Source: a virus. From it: DNA of 46,343 nucleotides. Below, piece after piece: positions 10,901-20,567 of the stretch. Below the pieces are notes generated by a model. The model was not told where the DNA came from. It searched no databases and saw only the letters and a list, made by a program, of their open reading frames with translations. The DNA is taken from IMG/VR virus record IMGVR_UViG_3300037961_006053, positions 3,156 to 49,498 of that record. One strand, given 5' to 3'. Both the position numbers and the translations under genes were made by a program. The stretch's first letter is position 1, and every line of letters begins with the position of its first letter.

Positions 10901-11117
10901 TTATTCGATCATCGACAATAGACGCGTGGCGCTCCAGCCGATCTCTGCCCGCTTTCCGTATCAGTTTTTCATTTTGACGAATTTCTCCGCCAAACTTAGC
11001 GATCAGACGGTAGCGTGTTGCGATGTCAAGTTCGTCGTCAGCCGTATGTTTATCTCGGCCTTCTTGTGCAGCCTTAGCCGCTGCCATGAATGTTACCGCG
11101 TCGTATGTTCGTGCCAT
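7920..11117 (-). CDS. Large virion-associated protein of unknown function
   Basis: A 1065-residue protein in the leftward late operon. The ATG at 11117 lies three bases after the stop of the upstream gene. Residues 1-350 are mostly charged helices with coiled-coil character (AQISRLQANIDTLNADAEAI). The middle (about 400-700) contains beta-rich segments such as GTGDIVRVTIDGRTIVGERL and DGTVYIPQADGTYEPYNEE. The C-terminal third is Pro/Glu/Ala-rich linker, then a strongly basic helix (NRREQRRQRRKARREQIKG). No enzymatic motif seen. The size and place suggest an internal or ejected virion protein, like the large internal proteins of T7- or N4-type phages, but no homology is visible by eye. Confidence 0.75.
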   Translation of the reverse strand: MARTYDAVTFMAAAKAAQEGRDKHTADDELDIATRYRLIAKFGGEIRQNEKLIRKAGRDRLERHASIVDDRIKLGKDIESWIQGDKRIEKNAITRQIRSVTDKLQKEVGGFLEPDAEFLTRVKRNRASERYGAVSDPQAFFAAIADTSPFDDAKFVDFSDPSVLQAQRQLLQEFSSRYGLFDIDNATGKILNEAELLSEDGPLAQENNPFIGTGEHYELYVDDPQKTNFISRYNREIDKSAAQISRLQANIDTLNADAEAISADNDSDAIIQRMQDVQGKIPIIFQAAQNAIGSDLTDIERINQELADVKQIEEDNRQLRADQKRLRSMSESGGPDAPAARSALDQDKLERATAISNDWWREWAADHGFDELGRADLAEDGTVDVDSYVAGRDDLAAFKAFNREQKRGAGRYGFQSIGTGDIVRVTIDGRTIVGERLKYHSADRPGSFRVMVPGEVEPILVNPGDTDEVFIVERDPEKVSVLAKRAKRRLRRGMGDRIDAATEKVSDSAIDVGDAAEFKGQFITTQDGRHLTDAEWNETVDREVRKNRVVAKVVDGQTYFEGGDGTVYIPQADGTYEPYNEERGLPEGVDDSVLSTMAAVRAAPARTAYVGKPNADGILDTDTSRPLNFDDVQDNFLTLTEGEVLSVAPIEGEPGYVAPDRRAGEKSPWDMDSYDLKLRDQTIDSLSLDQFGLKGTSEFRPYEPPPVGESRNIGGFKFTDLTQSPRGESIARPGDPPKTLDQPSDPTASTDRPLPQVTTATESEVDPMEMAAADVQAQRPDRTIRRTIQPEAEAEVDPVMETIESAADAYDAKPPTEAEAKKAEAEIQKGAPSEAELFSQMMSKQGLDPKTVQQGIEVANQLIKNQGKDGLDLSQVDLDVFTKDPKDIALPPVLSRIADSKAYPTSDPVTGRSDPDLSGFGESPVSVDEPAKPPKPEEKPGSGGFAVGQGTSLMSTFDMEALEKSLEGATPEERKKLINEAREKLKRELREPSPTKQLSRMNRREQRRQRRKARREQIKGQVSPDAKSLVEQYLGSTNTTAAGVGGDDPAADSGISSNIVPGQSG

Positions 11118-11119
11118 TA

Positions 11120-11902
11120 CTATTTCCCCAACTGATTGACGGCATCAGCCGACGGCGCTGCTGGACCGGGTTCCGGTGTGGGAGTTTTGCCTCCACCACC
11201 ACCACCACCACCCGCAAACATTCCACCCGTTGCAGCCGCAGTCAAACCTGTACCAACAGTTCCCAAAAGTCCTTCAACAATACCTGGCCCCGACGCTACG
11301 GGCATCGGAGCCATACCTGCTTTAGTCCTTTCGTAATTAGTTACTAATGCTTCGTCGGCGCGTTTTTTAGCTTCTGCCAAAGCAGCAGATTGCCGCTCAA
11401 TCCCAAGCCTTCCACCAGCAACTGCGTCAGCCCTTCTTTTGCGCAAGTAATCCATCATCTGAAACTGTCTGCCTGAACCATAAGGCCCCAGCCTTTGTGC
11501 TTCTCGTTTTGTCGCAAGTTCGTCGGCCCGAAGTTGCGCATCAACCTGACGGCTAATTCCTTCTGACTGCTCATCCTTAGCGGCTTGACTCACTTGATAT
11601 TGTTCGGGATTTTTAAGGCGTTCTTTCGCTGGATCAACGATATCTGCCATGCCCGCTTCAAGATCTTTAAGGCGCTTTGCTTGGGCTTTCTCTAAAGCTT
11701 CGCGATCTTTCTTTGCTCGACGCGCTGCGACAGCTTCTTTTACTGCGCCCGCAGCCAAAGCAACACCTAAACCAATAGCTAAGCCCACCGAAGCAAAGCT
11801 GACTTCAGGGTTAGACTCACCACCGAAGAACAAACACAAAACATAAAATGCAGCAATAAATCCCCAGACGACGGGGTGAAATTTTGGAATCAATAGACTC
11901 AC
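11120..11902 (-). CDS. Membrane-segment-containing virion protein
   Basis: A 260-residue protein starting at GTG 11902 behind a GAGGTG ribosome site. Residues 10-28 (VVWGFIAAFYVLCLFFGG) and about 35-58 (FASVGLAIGLGVALAAGAV) are hydrophobic and could span a membrane. A long charged Ala/Lys/Arg-rich helical region follows. The C-terminus is Gly/Ala-rich with eight consecutive glycines, then Pro-rich. Hydrophobic hairpin plus helical rod in a podovirus late operon fits an ejected protein that helps form a channel through the cell envelope, but that is inference. Confidence 0.7.
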   Translation of the reverse strand: MSLLIPKFHPVVWGFIAAFYVLCLFFGGESNPEVSFASVGLAIGLGVALAAGAVKEAVAARRAKKDREALEKAQAKRLKDLEAGMADIVDPAKERLKNPEQYQVSQAAKDEQSEGISRQVDAQLRADELATKREAQRLGPYGSGRQFQMMDYLRKRRADAVAGGRLGIERQSAALAEAKKRADEALVTNYERTKAGMAPMPVASGPGIVEGLLGTVGTGLTAAATGGMFAGGGGGGGGKTPTPEPGPAAPSADAVNQLGK

Positions 11903-11925
11903 AGCAGCACCTCAAACCACGATGA

Positions 11926-12966
11926 TTATAACAAGTTTAGTACGCGAGCGTTTCGAATACCAAGGCTCACTTTACCTACAAGGTTAAAATAGCCTCGTCC
12001 AGTAACAAATGTCTTAGATCGTTTACCCAAGTTTTGAAGGTACACGCCGGCACCATCAGGAGTTCCGATTGCGCACTCGATCGAAATTTCGTGAAACCCC
12101 TTCGACAAAGCCGTCGTGTGATGCAAGTCAAACTGAGTTGCTGTGTGAGCCTCAGAAGCTGCGTACTGCGGGTTACCCCCGCGCTGAGCCCAAGTATATT
12201 CGTCGGTTTCATCATCACTATCAGAGTCACGCTTTTCAGGAAAGTCAAAAGCGTTTAGACCTGTTCCACCTGACACGCCGGTAAAAATGCCTGCGTCTGT
12301 GCCGTCGGCCTCAAGTTCAGCCGTTTTTGACTTAAAAAATTCCCACGCGTACATACCTGGACCCGTTTGATCCGATCGATCGGGCGCTCCAGGAGATATA
12401 GGATGGAACATGTTGTGTCCAAGGTGACGCTCACTTGCAGGAACAACATTATTGTCTAATCGGCAGCGGACTGTAATCGGTGAGTCCACGCCGCCAGAGT
12501 GATACGTACCCTCCATATCTTTGTAGCAACCCCGCCAGCAATTAAAACTTAAAAAGAACGACCATTGCATCAAAGAAACAGAGGTTGCGTACGGCTGGTA
12601 CCACCGAAGAGAGCAGCCAGGAACAGTAAAAAAGTTGCCGCTGGAAATCTCACGAATTTCATTTCCCGTTACGGGCTCAACTAAAGAAGGTATTCCGTTT
12701 CCGTAGACCGTTGACGTTGCCCTCATAGACTCCATTCGGGCCAGTGAAGCTTGCTCCGGTTGGATATGATACGACTTAACTTTAAAGTCTGAGTTTAGAT
12801 TTACATACTCAAGTTTGCCGTTCAGGGTAGACATCAAACCAACATCACGTTCTCCCAACGCTGTATAAAGAGATTTAGTGTACGCATCGTTGACATTGCT
12901 TTCAGATTTGTTTGTAAGTAAATCTGAGCCATCAACAGGTAACGGTGGAAGAACAATTCGAGACAT
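11926..12966 (-). CDS. Structural protein, probably appendage or tail component
   Basis: A 346-residue protein starting at ATG 12966 (MSRIVLPPLPVDGS). This start follows the upstream gene's stop by a few bases; the longer reading from 13050 would overlap that gene by about 75 bases and is unlikely. The sequence is beta-rich with many aromatic and Gly residues (GNFFTVPGCSLRWYQPYAT, FHEISIECAIGTPDGAGVY), as expected of an extracellular structural beta-sandwich. It resembles the shorter partner proteins that accompany tail or head fibres. It is probably co-translated with the 899-residue protein upstream. Confidence 0.75.
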   Translation of the reverse strand: MSRIVLPPLPVDGSDLLTNKSESNVNDAYTKSLYTALGERDVGLMSTLNGKLEYVNLNSDFKVKSYHIQPEQASLARMESMRATSTVYGNGIPSLVEPVTGNEIREISSGNFFTVPGCSLRWYQPYATSVSLMQWSFFLSFNCWRGCYKDMEGTYHSGGVDSPITVRCRLDNNVVPASERHLGHNMFHPISPGAPDRSDQTGPGMYAWEFFKSKTAELEADGTDAGIFTGVSGGTGLNAFDFPEKRDSDSDDETDEYTWAQRGGNPQYAASEAHTATQFDLHHTTALSKGFHEISIECAIGTPDGAGVYLQNLGKRSKTFVTGRGYFNLVGKVSLGIRNARVLNLL

Positions 12967-12973
12967 TAAACAC

Positions 12974-15673
12974 TCACTTTTTAACTTTAATCGCAGACAA
13001 TTTAGAGTTGCCATAGTGAACTCTAGCGCCTTTGAGAATTTTACGTCCACCTATGGGCGATGCCCACCCATGTCGGACAGCAAACTCTTCTCCATCGTCT
13101 CTAACGTACGTCCGCTTGTTGTTATAATGATGCCCAAAAGTAACGTCACTCATGACAACGCTTGCAGTAAATCCTCCAAACTCATTAAAAGTCATATCGC
13201 TTGACGTGTCATTTGATATCACTTGCATAATCGGCACATTGATTCCAAGGTTGCTGCGCGCCAATCTACCGCCAGAACCAAAAGTATCGTCATCTTCCAT
13301 GTTATCTTTAAGCCCACGACCATCGATCCAAGTAATTGAATCGACCCATTCCTTATACGCTTCCAACTCTGAATCTGTCCTGTAAGTGAACTCTGCTATT
13401 CCAGGTCCCGAAACACGCTCCCAAAATGGATTGATGTCCCAAAGATAATTTTCTTTCAGCAAACGTAATGCAATCGGCAGGCATGCATCCGATGACGCGT
13501 GGTACCCCGCAGTACGGTTTACCCAGTTAAAAGAATTCACCACGGCTGGAACAGATTCAGAAGCTATTGTCCAATTACTACCTTGTTTGTAGCCAATCGC
13601 AAAAAGCGCAAAAAGATCCAGATACCTTTCAGCTAAAAGATAATGCGCGTAATGCGCAAAAGCCTCTCGAATATCTGCCGCACCCCCCTCACCCGAGCCA
13701 ATAGTGTGCCTCTTCATCATATCCATAAGTTCAATAGACTCATCTGAATAAAGTGGCTCAATACCCAGCAACTCAACGTCCATCATAAGAATGAGTTTTT
13801 CGTGTGGTCGCAACACAGTTTCTGATGGCGTGATAGATAATGTAGACCCGTCAATATCTTTAAGCTGAAACCATCCGGCTTTCTCAACTGTACCTAATGT
13901 CGCTGGATTATGGTTAGTCACAGATGACCAACCAGCGTTAGGGTCTGTAACAACTCGATTTAATTTCGACGTGTTTAGAAAACCACCAAAAATTGCGTCG
14001 GTACCATTAGTCGTCGAGGTTAGTTTTGTGGTCGCCTCACCGGTATATTTGTTGGTCCGGTAACCAGGTTTAATCGTAGCTGTCTGATTGTACATTACCT
14101 TGCTTGGCAAAAAATGATGCGAAAAAACATTATCGTCCAAGTAATTCGTGTTGATATCATTTGTTTGAGCGCGTAGGATTCTTCTCGGACGAGAAATATT
14201 TTCGTTGGTTAAAACGGTCTCAGACTTAAACGACTCAATCTTTGGTTGTTGTGTAAGGGTCTCAGAGCCGGAATCCGATCCAGGAAAGCTGTTAATTATA
14301 ATCTCTGCGCTTTCCTGGCGTTTTGTTTCAATCGGTAGATCAAAAGTAAGTAGTCGCCGAGAAAACACTCCAACGTAATCACCGGGACGATACTTACCTT
14401 TTTTGCGTTCTAACCTACGAACACAAAGTTCGACTGTGTGATCACCAGGCTCAACATCAATAACCGCGCCCAAACGAACCGGCATAACTTCTGGACCATA
14501 ACCAACAGACCGAGATGAACGAACTTTCTGACCGGGTCTCGAATCACTACGATCACCGTAAGAAGAACTTGACGCTATAGAGCGTTGACCAAAAACATAA
14601 TAGCGCTCTGTAAAGCCGGGTAATGCGCTAGCAATGTCGGCAACTTCGCCCTCTGTTTCGTCTTCGTCTCGTTTACGAATACTGTCCGTCACACTCAACC
14701 CATGACTAGATTCTTCGTTGTTTAACGCTTTGCCCGTAATAGTTTCCTCAATAATTTTTCCGTCTACACGCAAAGCAAACTGTACAAGGCACGGAGTACC
14801 CCCTCGAGAAATGTGATGGTAGCCGCCGCGACTTGGGCTAACCCGATCCTCTACCGGACCATACTCATTTAAGGGAAACCCAAACGAGGCATCGGAGTCA
14901 AACAAAGCTTCCGTTGTGTTTTTCGTTGATGCAGTCGGCAAATATTCATAACTTCTCGACGGACCAACACGATTTAGAACTTCTCTCTCGCGCAACGTTA
15001 AAGTTTTTCTGTTATTTGCGCCATCAGAAGTAGGGTCATCAAGGCTCAGAAAATCTTCGTCCACGTCGGGCAACAATTCTTGCAGCGCCGGAAGGTCCCG
15101 ATACTTACGATTTTTAGTAATATACGGAGGCTTCTCTTCGTAGAATCCCTGCCAAATATACTGAGCATAAGCTGAAATCCACAACTTAGATTTACCCGTT
15201 GTAAAGTTTAGTTGTTGGTTTGAAGACAAGTCTGCGTTTTTTACCGCTACCCAACCTCCGTGATTAGGGACCACAAAGGGTTTTGAGTTTGGATTAGAAC
15301 TACCATCTCTAATCGGCCCCTCTCTGAATGTTGTTCCGTCTAACTCAACAAAGTTTGGGGGCCTACGCTTAGACCCCTCGTGCGGATAAAACTGATACCG
15401 ACTCTCGACACTATCGTCATAGATGTTGAAATAAGCACCTTCAGCAACACAAGCGCCTGGACGCCAGGAATCGGATGCGTCAAACGTTGGCATTGCCGTA
15501 TCAGTATCATCTGGGTGTCGTTTTAGTCTTGACGACAAAGAACCAGAATTAAAGTTTGTGCTATCTAATCTGCCTGAGATTAGATCCGAAACCGGATGAA
15601 TATCGTCATTCAACTCTTTTGGAGTCAAAATATCTCGAGTACGCAAAAATCTTCTCGGAAATATATGAGGCAT
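12974..15673 (-). CDS. Large appendage or fibre-like structural protein
   Basis: An 899-residue protein whose ATG overlaps the TAA of the upstream gene (TAATG at 15673). The N-terminal stretch RDILTPKELNDDIHPVSDLISGRLDSTNFN resembles the attachment segment found at the start of many phage fibre and appendage proteins. The rest is rich in beta-strands, turns, aromatic residues and Asp/Ser/Gly. The C-terminal part includes an Asp-rich stretch and ends in the basic tail KLSAIKVKK. Its place between the nozzle-like gene and a smaller structural gene supports a tail or head appendage that meets the host surface. No depolymerase motif was recognised. Confidence 0.75.
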   Translation of the reverse strand: MPHIFPRRFLRTRDILTPKELNDDIHPVSDLISGRLDSTNFNSGSLSSRLKRHPDDTDTAMPTFDASDSWRPGACVAEGAYFNIYDDSVESRYQFYPHEGSKRRPPNFVELDGTTFREGPIRDGSSNPNSKPFVVPNHGGWVAVKNADLSSNQQLNFTTGKSKLWISAYAQYIWQGFYEEKPPYITKNRKYRDLPALQELLPDVDEDFLSLDDPTSDGANNRKTLTLREREVLNRVGPSRSYEYLPTASTKNTTEALFDSDASFGFPLNEYGPVEDRVSPSRGGYHHISRGGTPCLVQFALRVDGKIIEETITGKALNNEESSHGLSVTDSIRKRDEDETEGEVADIASALPGFTERYYVFGQRSIASSSSYGDRSDSRPGQKVRSSRSVGYGPEVMPVRLGAVIDVEPGDHTVELCVRRLERKKGKYRPGDYVGVFSRRLLTFDLPIETKRQESAEIIINSFPGSDSGSETLTQQPKIESFKSETVLTNENISRPRRILRAQTNDINTNYLDDNVFSHHFLPSKVMYNQTATIKPGYRTNKYTGEATTKLTSTTNGTDAIFGGFLNTSKLNRVVTDPNAGWSSVTNHNPATLGTVEKAGWFQLKDIDGSTLSITPSETVLRPHEKLILMMDVELLGIEPLYSDESIELMDMMKRHTIGSGEGGAADIREAFAHYAHYLLAERYLDLFALFAIGYKQGSNWTIASESVPAVVNSFNWVNRTAGYHASSDACLPIALRLLKENYLWDINPFWERVSGPGIAEFTYRTDSELEAYKEWVDSITWIDGRGLKDNMEDDDTFGSGGRLARSNLGINVPIMQVISNDTSSDMTFNEFGGFTASVVMSDVTFGHHYNNKRTYVRDDGEEFAVRHGWASPIGGRKILKGARVHYGNSKLSAIKVKK

Positions 15674-18180
15674 TATTTATCCTGCCTTTTAGGTACCCGA
15701 CCCGTTGGCGAGCCCTTTGTAGCGATACTAGTATCAAACGCGAAAGCCGCAATCCTCAACCGACCCAACTCCCACTTAGTCGGATCATCAATTGCCGACT
15801 CAATGAATTTCGTTGAGCCGGCTTGATCCACATCAAACAAGCGATCAAATGCTTTGACGTCTAAACGCGTGCTCGCAAGTGATCCTGAACGATCAAAAAC
15901 ATCGGGCTCCGATGCAGTTCCGCGTACAATGTTAAGAGACTCTTTTAAGTCTTCGGGGAAATCTGGATCAACGCTACCGACAATATCAATTTCAAATGCC
16001 CAACAATTGGCGTTCTGAATATCTACAGGTATCTGACGCCAGAATAATCTTGGTTCTCGTGCTTTAGCTTCACCAAGAACCGCATTTTCCGCAGAATCTA
16101 AAACAATACCGGAACCATCATCGGGACCACAAAGTCGGACATCAGACAACTCTGAAATAGGCTCCCAACAACCATTTCGGTATAAACGAATCGTTGCGTT
16201 ACCAACCCACGAATCCAAAAGACCAATATACATTCGTCGAACATTGGTCGGAATCAGCCCAAGTTCACTCGATCGAAGCCAAGCAGAACGATAACGAATT
16301 CGTCTCGGAGGTGCGAAATAGTCAGGCGACTGGCGATTAGCTACAAAAACTCGAGAAAGGGTTGATTTGGTGCGAACAGGTGTATCGCCACCGGCCGCCG
16401 AAACAAAAACGTTATGAGCAATCGTAACATCTGTTTCTCGCTGATCAGAACCAAGCATAAAGGTAGTGTTGGTGTGGTCTGGAGATCGGCACATGTCCGC
16501 AATTTGAATACCCAAAGTTTGACGGCGCCAATAAGTTCCATCAAAGCACAACATAATTGTATTACGGGATTCGCCTTTTGCGGCAATAGCGCATCGATAC
16601 TCCCCTGTTTCAAAATCAATTATCGAACTTGCACGGAAAAACTGACTCCAGTTCAGTTCTTGATCAAAGATTTTGTCTATTGGAGTACTCAGTTTTATTA
16701 ATGCACCATCTGGCCGCAAAGAATAAATTCCATCCTGGGCCAGCCACATAAGGCTACCATCACGGAACGACTGAATTGATTTCGGTGAAACACACCCAAC
16801 AGTAGTAGAGACCGGTCGAGGAACACTAAAATCATCGCCCAACAGATACGTAGAGGTTTCTGTAAAAGCAACCAAATTTCCGTTGTGCGAATGCAACGCC
16901 GTAATAGCATTGCCATTGCTGTCGGGGTAAACGAAGTCGAACTTCTCAAACGTTCCTGGGAATCCAACTTGGGAGCGCCGAATAATGCCAGAATCACCAG
17001 GGAGGTTACCAATAATTAGGCGTCCTTGATGTGCACAGCAAACATTAAACAGCGGCACAGAAACGGTTTCCACCCACTCGGCGCCAAGGTCACTGTCAGC
17101 GTGGTTATCATCAAAATAAAACTGACGTGATCCTGGAACTCGTGCCAAGAGTCTCGGAGTAGATTCTTTGTGTACAGTATCTGGCGTACGATAAATTCGA
17201 GTGGCTACCGCGTGAGAAGGCAAATCACCAACGGCCTTAACCAAAAATCGCCGCGTAAGATCGTCGATTTCCGTTCCCATCGGCAAGCCTCTTTTCGATC
17301 GCTCTTCACCGCCGACAGTTAGGTTCTGTTTGTCCTCGCTGATATTCTTTACCCCAAGCGTAAAAAATGGATCTGCTTGGTTGGTATGAATTGTCGCTGG
17401 CTCGCTGGGATTAGAGAACTCTGATAAGTTGCCGAATAGGTCCTCATACTGGAAATAGTAGTACCACATTCCCTTTAATAGGGATGCCTTTTGACCTGAC
17501 AATTCGTCGCCAGGAGTCCCGATTCGGCCCTGCCAAGAATAAGCCATAGAGTTGGGGTAATAATTGGGTGCCTCGTCGTAGTCTGGCTGACTGGGACAAG
17601 ACACTGCAGGTGCTGCCGCCGCACGAGAAAACCCAAGATCTTGAACGTTACCGTCGTACGTAATTACCTTTGGGCGGTCAACGCCGTTTGAGTAGATAAT
17701 TCTGTCGTGTATAACGGCGTAATGGTCAAGTGTTTTAGACTCAGGGTTAACCGTAAGGTCACTGATTAAGACTTCGTCTGCATTATTCGAGCCACCCCTA
17801 AACAAATACAACCGAGAGCCAATTCGGTACAAAAGAATGCTTACTTTGTTCCGCATAACGCGTGCAGCAAAAATACTAAACGGTACACCGGACTTAAAAC
17901 TAAAATCCGCAAAAGCATTTTTTATGCCTTCAATACCACCACCATCAGCGACAGGGTCAACCTCTAGGTTCTCAAACTTGTCGTTTACAGTGTCATCGGT
18001 GACGTAGATGCTTCTTTTTATTCTAAGCGGGGCAGGACCGACGACACTCTCTAAAATTCCATCCTGACCGGGCACAAGATTTTCTACCAGCCAAGCAAGT
18101 GGTGACGGAGCAAAAGTCTGACGACCCTCTCCTGGAGGGATAAATACAGTGTCAGTTTTTTGCTCCGTCGGTCCACCCAC
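15673..18180 (-). CDS. Tail nozzle-like beta-propeller protein
   Basis: An 835-residue protein starting at GTG 18180 after the ribosome site GAGGTGATT. The N-terminal half has features common in podovirus tail tube B/nozzle proteins: DHYAVIHDRIIYSNGVDRPKVITYDG, a construct-like FQYEDLFGNLSEFS and a later propeller-blade series FPGTFEKFDFVYPDSNGNAITAL, GNLVAFTETSTYLLGDD, GSLMWLAQDGIYSLRPDGAL and DFETGEYRCAIAAKGESRNT. The repeated W/F-x-D-G blades and the length agree with T7 gp12-type proteins. It would form the distal tail tube through which DNA leaves. Next to the adaptor-like 614-residue gene, this marks the tail module. Confidence 0.75.
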   Translation of the reverse strand: MGGPTEQKTDTVFIPPGEGRQTFAPSPLAWLVENLVPGQDGILESVVGPAPLRIKRSIYVTDDTVNDKFENLEVDPVADGGGIEGIKNAFADFSFKSGVPFSIFAARVMRNKVSILLYRIGSRLYLFRGGSNNADEVLISDLTVNPESKTLDHYAVIHDRIIYSNGVDRPKVITYDGNVQDLGFSRAAAAPAVSCPSQPDYDEAPNYYPNSMAYSWQGRIGTPGDELSGQKASLLKGMWYYYFQYEDLFGNLSEFSNPSEPATIHTNQADPFFTLGVKNISEDKQNLTVGGEERSKRGLPMGTEIDDLTRRFLVKAVGDLPSHAVATRIYRTPDTVHKESTPRLLARVPGSRQFYFDDNHADSDLGAEWVETVSVPLFNVCCAHQGRLIIGNLPGDSGIIRRSQVGFPGTFEKFDFVYPDSNGNAITALHSHNGNLVAFTETSTYLLGDDFSVPRPVSTTVGCVSPKSIQSFRDGSLMWLAQDGIYSLRPDGALIKLSTPIDKIFDQELNWSQFFRASSIIDFETGEYRCAIAAKGESRNTIMLCFDGTYWRRQTLGIQIADMCRSPDHTNTTFMLGSDQRETDVTIAHNVFVSAAGGDTPVRTKSTLSRVFVANRQSPDYFAPPRRIRYRSAWLRSSELGLIPTNVRRMYIGLLDSWVGNATIRLYRNGCWEPISELSDVRLCGPDDGSGIVLDSAENAVLGEAKAREPRLFWRQIPVDIQNANCWAFEIDIVGSVDPDFPEDLKESLNIVRGTASEPDVFDRSGSLASTRLDVKAFDRLFDVDQAGSTKFIESAIDDPTKWELGRLRIAAFAFDTSIATKGSPTGRVPKRQDK

Positions 18181-18193
18181 AGAATCACCTCAT

Positions 18194-18691
18194 TTAGAGA
18201 GTAATCTCATAATGCTTCTTCTTCCATGCCGCTGAAAGCTTATCATAAATGTTTTGTGTGCCCTTCAAACTTGGCTGTGATTTCAAAACACGAGACCGCC
18301 AAGACATGTACTTCTCTTCTGCCCACGGCGCCGGAATATCGTAAATTGTTTGAGATGCTACCAACTCTGCTTGCTCTGGATCTTCAACAGGAACATCTTC
18401 GTCATCACCCCGAAGAATTTCTTCTGGTGGGAACCAGCCAACCTTATCAGCGTCAAAGACCCAACCCTTAGGCATCCAGTCATGAACTGACCGATGCTCA
18501 ACTGAGCCGCTAACAAACTCAACACCATTTTTGGTCATCAAAGTAGCCGTCCATGTAGGTGAGTCTTCGGTGTTACCCAAAACACTTACCACCATGGCTT
18601 CCTCGTATTGATTGATAAGTGTCTTACGGAACATGATCGTTCCTACTTGAACTCGGGGGATAGCTGTAAGCGTCGGATAAAATTTTGTCAT
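18194..18691 (-). CDS. Hypothetical protein between adaptor and nozzle genes
   Basis: A 165-residue protein with an ATG at 18691 after AGAGGT. The sequence has a short beta-rich N-terminal half (VGTIMFRKTLINQYEEAMVV), an acidic linker (GDDEDVPVEDPEQAEL) and a C-terminal helix rich in Trp/Lys (WAEEKYMSWRSRVLKSQ). No family recognised. Location within the neck and tail module suggests a minor structural or assembly role. Confidence 0.7.
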   Translation of the reverse strand: MTKFYPTLTAIPRVQVGTIMFRKTLINQYEEAMVVSVLGNTEDSPTWTATLMTKNGVEFVSGSVEHRSVHDWMPKGWVFDADKVGWFPPEEILRGDDEDVPVEDPEQAELVASQTIYDIPAPWAEEKYMSWRSRVLKSQPSLKGTQNIYDKLSAAWKKKHYEITL

Positions 18692-18703
18692 CGTAAATAC
18701 CTC

Positions 18704-20548
18704 TTAGTCTTCTAGTGGAGTTGAACCGAACTTACCGTAACGGTGCCTTCCAGCGTAACCTAAAATTGGAACGGGTTCGACAATTCCTCCAGGATTACCG
18801 TATCTATCCCGAAAAACGCGAACTAAATCCATGTAACGATTAAGGTGAGCCTGTGCACTTACCTGATCATTTCCATCCACCAAACTAATGTAATATAGTG
18901 CCAACTCCAATAACGTCGGCACGGCCTCTGGGTGTATGGGTGCTGTATCTTGGTCGTTGATGTATTTTTTCGGTAACCGAGAAACGCGAAAGTCCAACTC
19001 ATACCGCGCATCTTGATGAGGAAAAACTTTCCATGCATAGTAGCCAGTGCTGTGCTTTAAGGTGCGGTGATAGTCGTATAGTTCCTTACCCGTCCAAATA
19101 ATTCTTGCTGCTGGCTTGTCATTATTGCCTAAGTCACTGATTGCTTTTGGCATTGCTGCGGCAATAGACGTGTCCGACTCAACCTTTTCGCACATGTCAT
19201 AAGTCGGCTCAACTTCACACAACAAGTGAAATCTTTGATTCGTTTCTACCGCGTTATATGTGCCTCGACCTTTCTCATTCGCCTCAAGATGCGCCACATA
19301 ATACCGAATCCGCAAACCCGAACGCCCGAATCGAACATCAGCGTCGTCACCAAAACCAAGCATTTGATCAATGTTTGTGGCTGAAATAACTAACGCAGAG
19401 GATTGACCGCTGGTGCTCTGCTTGAACACTGTCACAGGAGATGGAGCACTCTCAAACTGAGGGTCGTGAATTCCCGAATAATTGTTTTCGCCCGTCGTTA
19501 TCGTACCTTTTTTGTACGCCCAAGTAAGCCCGTATGAACTGTTTTGTTCAATGTCTCCGCCAGGAGTAACCATTGGCGACTGACGCCAATCCTCATTTTT
19601 TCGACCCCAAACATAGGTGTAACAAATTGCCCAAGTACCTCGGCGAAGACCTTTTAGATCTGTCCACTTATAAACGTCAGGCAAAGGATCTTTGCCCCCA
19701 CCCGAAGCAGCCGCAGCGCTGGCGGTGGACAAAATATCTGAGTACACTTCATTTTCAGACGTTCCCTCCGTCTGAGTTTGGTCAGCGTCAACTTCCATTG
19801 CTCGAGGCGGTTCTGTCGGAGCACGAAGCTGAAAATGGCGACCACGCCAACATCGAAAAGGGCGACCTTTTGAGTTGCCCTGATAATCAAGCATATCCTG
19901 ACGAGACGCACCAGCAGTATCAATTTTCCATACTTGTTGACGTGTGCCATCAAAAATACGCGCTGGCTCCATCAAATCCGTAACGTCGTCATCGACAAAA
20001 AACTCAGGCTGATGCAACCGAAAAGCAAGGCCCTGAGTCGTAGCGTTATTGTCTATTGTAATTAAAGAAATGTAAGGTCGGTCTATTGTAACGAAATATG
20101 CCCGATACCAAGTAGACGAATCTGTCTGGTCAGGCTTTACCAACTGACTAAAAAACTCAACGCATTGACGACGGTGAATTTGACCCTTCGCATCCGTGAT
20201 TTCGATGTGCATGATACCGTCCCATTCACCGGTATCTCGAGGGTTCCAAGTCGTATCACTTCCAGGACTAAGAAGATTATTACCCGCGTAGTTAACGAAC
20301 TGAAGCAACCGTTTATCACTATCAGCCGTTAAAACACGGGCCTTTACCGTGTCATCGGTGCTGACAACATCTGGATACAAAACAACGGTTTCTTCGTCAG
20401 GCAACAAGGCCTGAGGCACGTCATTTGCCATTCTATCGAGAGCAACGTTTAAAGAATCTCGAATACGTTTGTCTTGCGTTTCACCTGAAGAATCCCAAGA
20501 ACGCATTGCGTACAGTTGTCGTCGAAGCATAGCTAAAGAAACATTCAT
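18704..20548 (-). CDS. Probable head-tail adaptor/neck protein
   Basis: A 614-residue protein starting at ATG 20548 behind a strong GGAGG. The N-terminus MNVSLAMLRRQLYAMRSWD with RIRDSLNVALDRMANDVPQALLPDEE is a helical bundle of the kind seen in gp11/gp6-type adaptors that dock on the portal. It is followed by long beta-rich sections (RAYFVTIDRPYISLITID, FHLLCEVEPTYDMCE) and ends in a helical part about residues 555-600. It is longer than the classic T7 gp11 (about 200 residues), so extra domains are fused or this is a different neck protein. Order capsid - adaptor - nozzle supports the call. Confidence 0.55.
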   Translation of the reverse strand: MNVSLAMLRRQLYAMRSWDSSGETQDKRIRDSLNVALDRMANDVPQALLPDEETVVLYPDVVSTDDTVKARVLTADSDKRLLQFVNYAGNNLLSPGSDTTWNPRDTGEWDGIMHIEITDAKGQIHRRQCVEFFSQLVKPDQTDSSTWYRAYFVTIDRPYISLITIDNNATTQGLAFRLHQPEFFVDDDVTDLMEPARIFDGTRQQVWKIDTAGASRQDMLDYQGNSKGRPFRCWRGRHFQLRAPTEPPRAMEVDADQTQTEGTSENEVYSDILSTASAAAASGGGKDPLPDVYKWTDLKGLRRGTWAICYTYVWGRKNEDWRQSPMVTPGGDIEQNSSYGLTWAYKKGTITTGENNYSGIHDPQFESAPSPVTVFKQSTSGQSSALVISATNIDQMLGFGDDADVRFGRSGLRIRYYVAHLEANEKGRGTYNAVETNQRFHLLCEVEPTYDMCEKVESDTSIAAAMPKAISDLGNNDKPAARIIWTGKELYDYHRTLKHSTGYYAWKVFPHQDARYELDFRVSRLPKKYINDQDTAPIHPEAVPTLLELALYYISLVDGNDQVSAQAHLNRYMDLVRVFRDRYGNPGGIVEPVPILGYAGRHRYGKFGSTPLED

Positions 20549-20567
20549 TGGGCCTCCAAAAGACGAA

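Noticed and set aside
11926-13050. Longer start at 13050 for the structural gene ending at 11926
   Set aside because: It would overlap the upstream gene by over 70 bases; ATG 12966 gives a normal junction.
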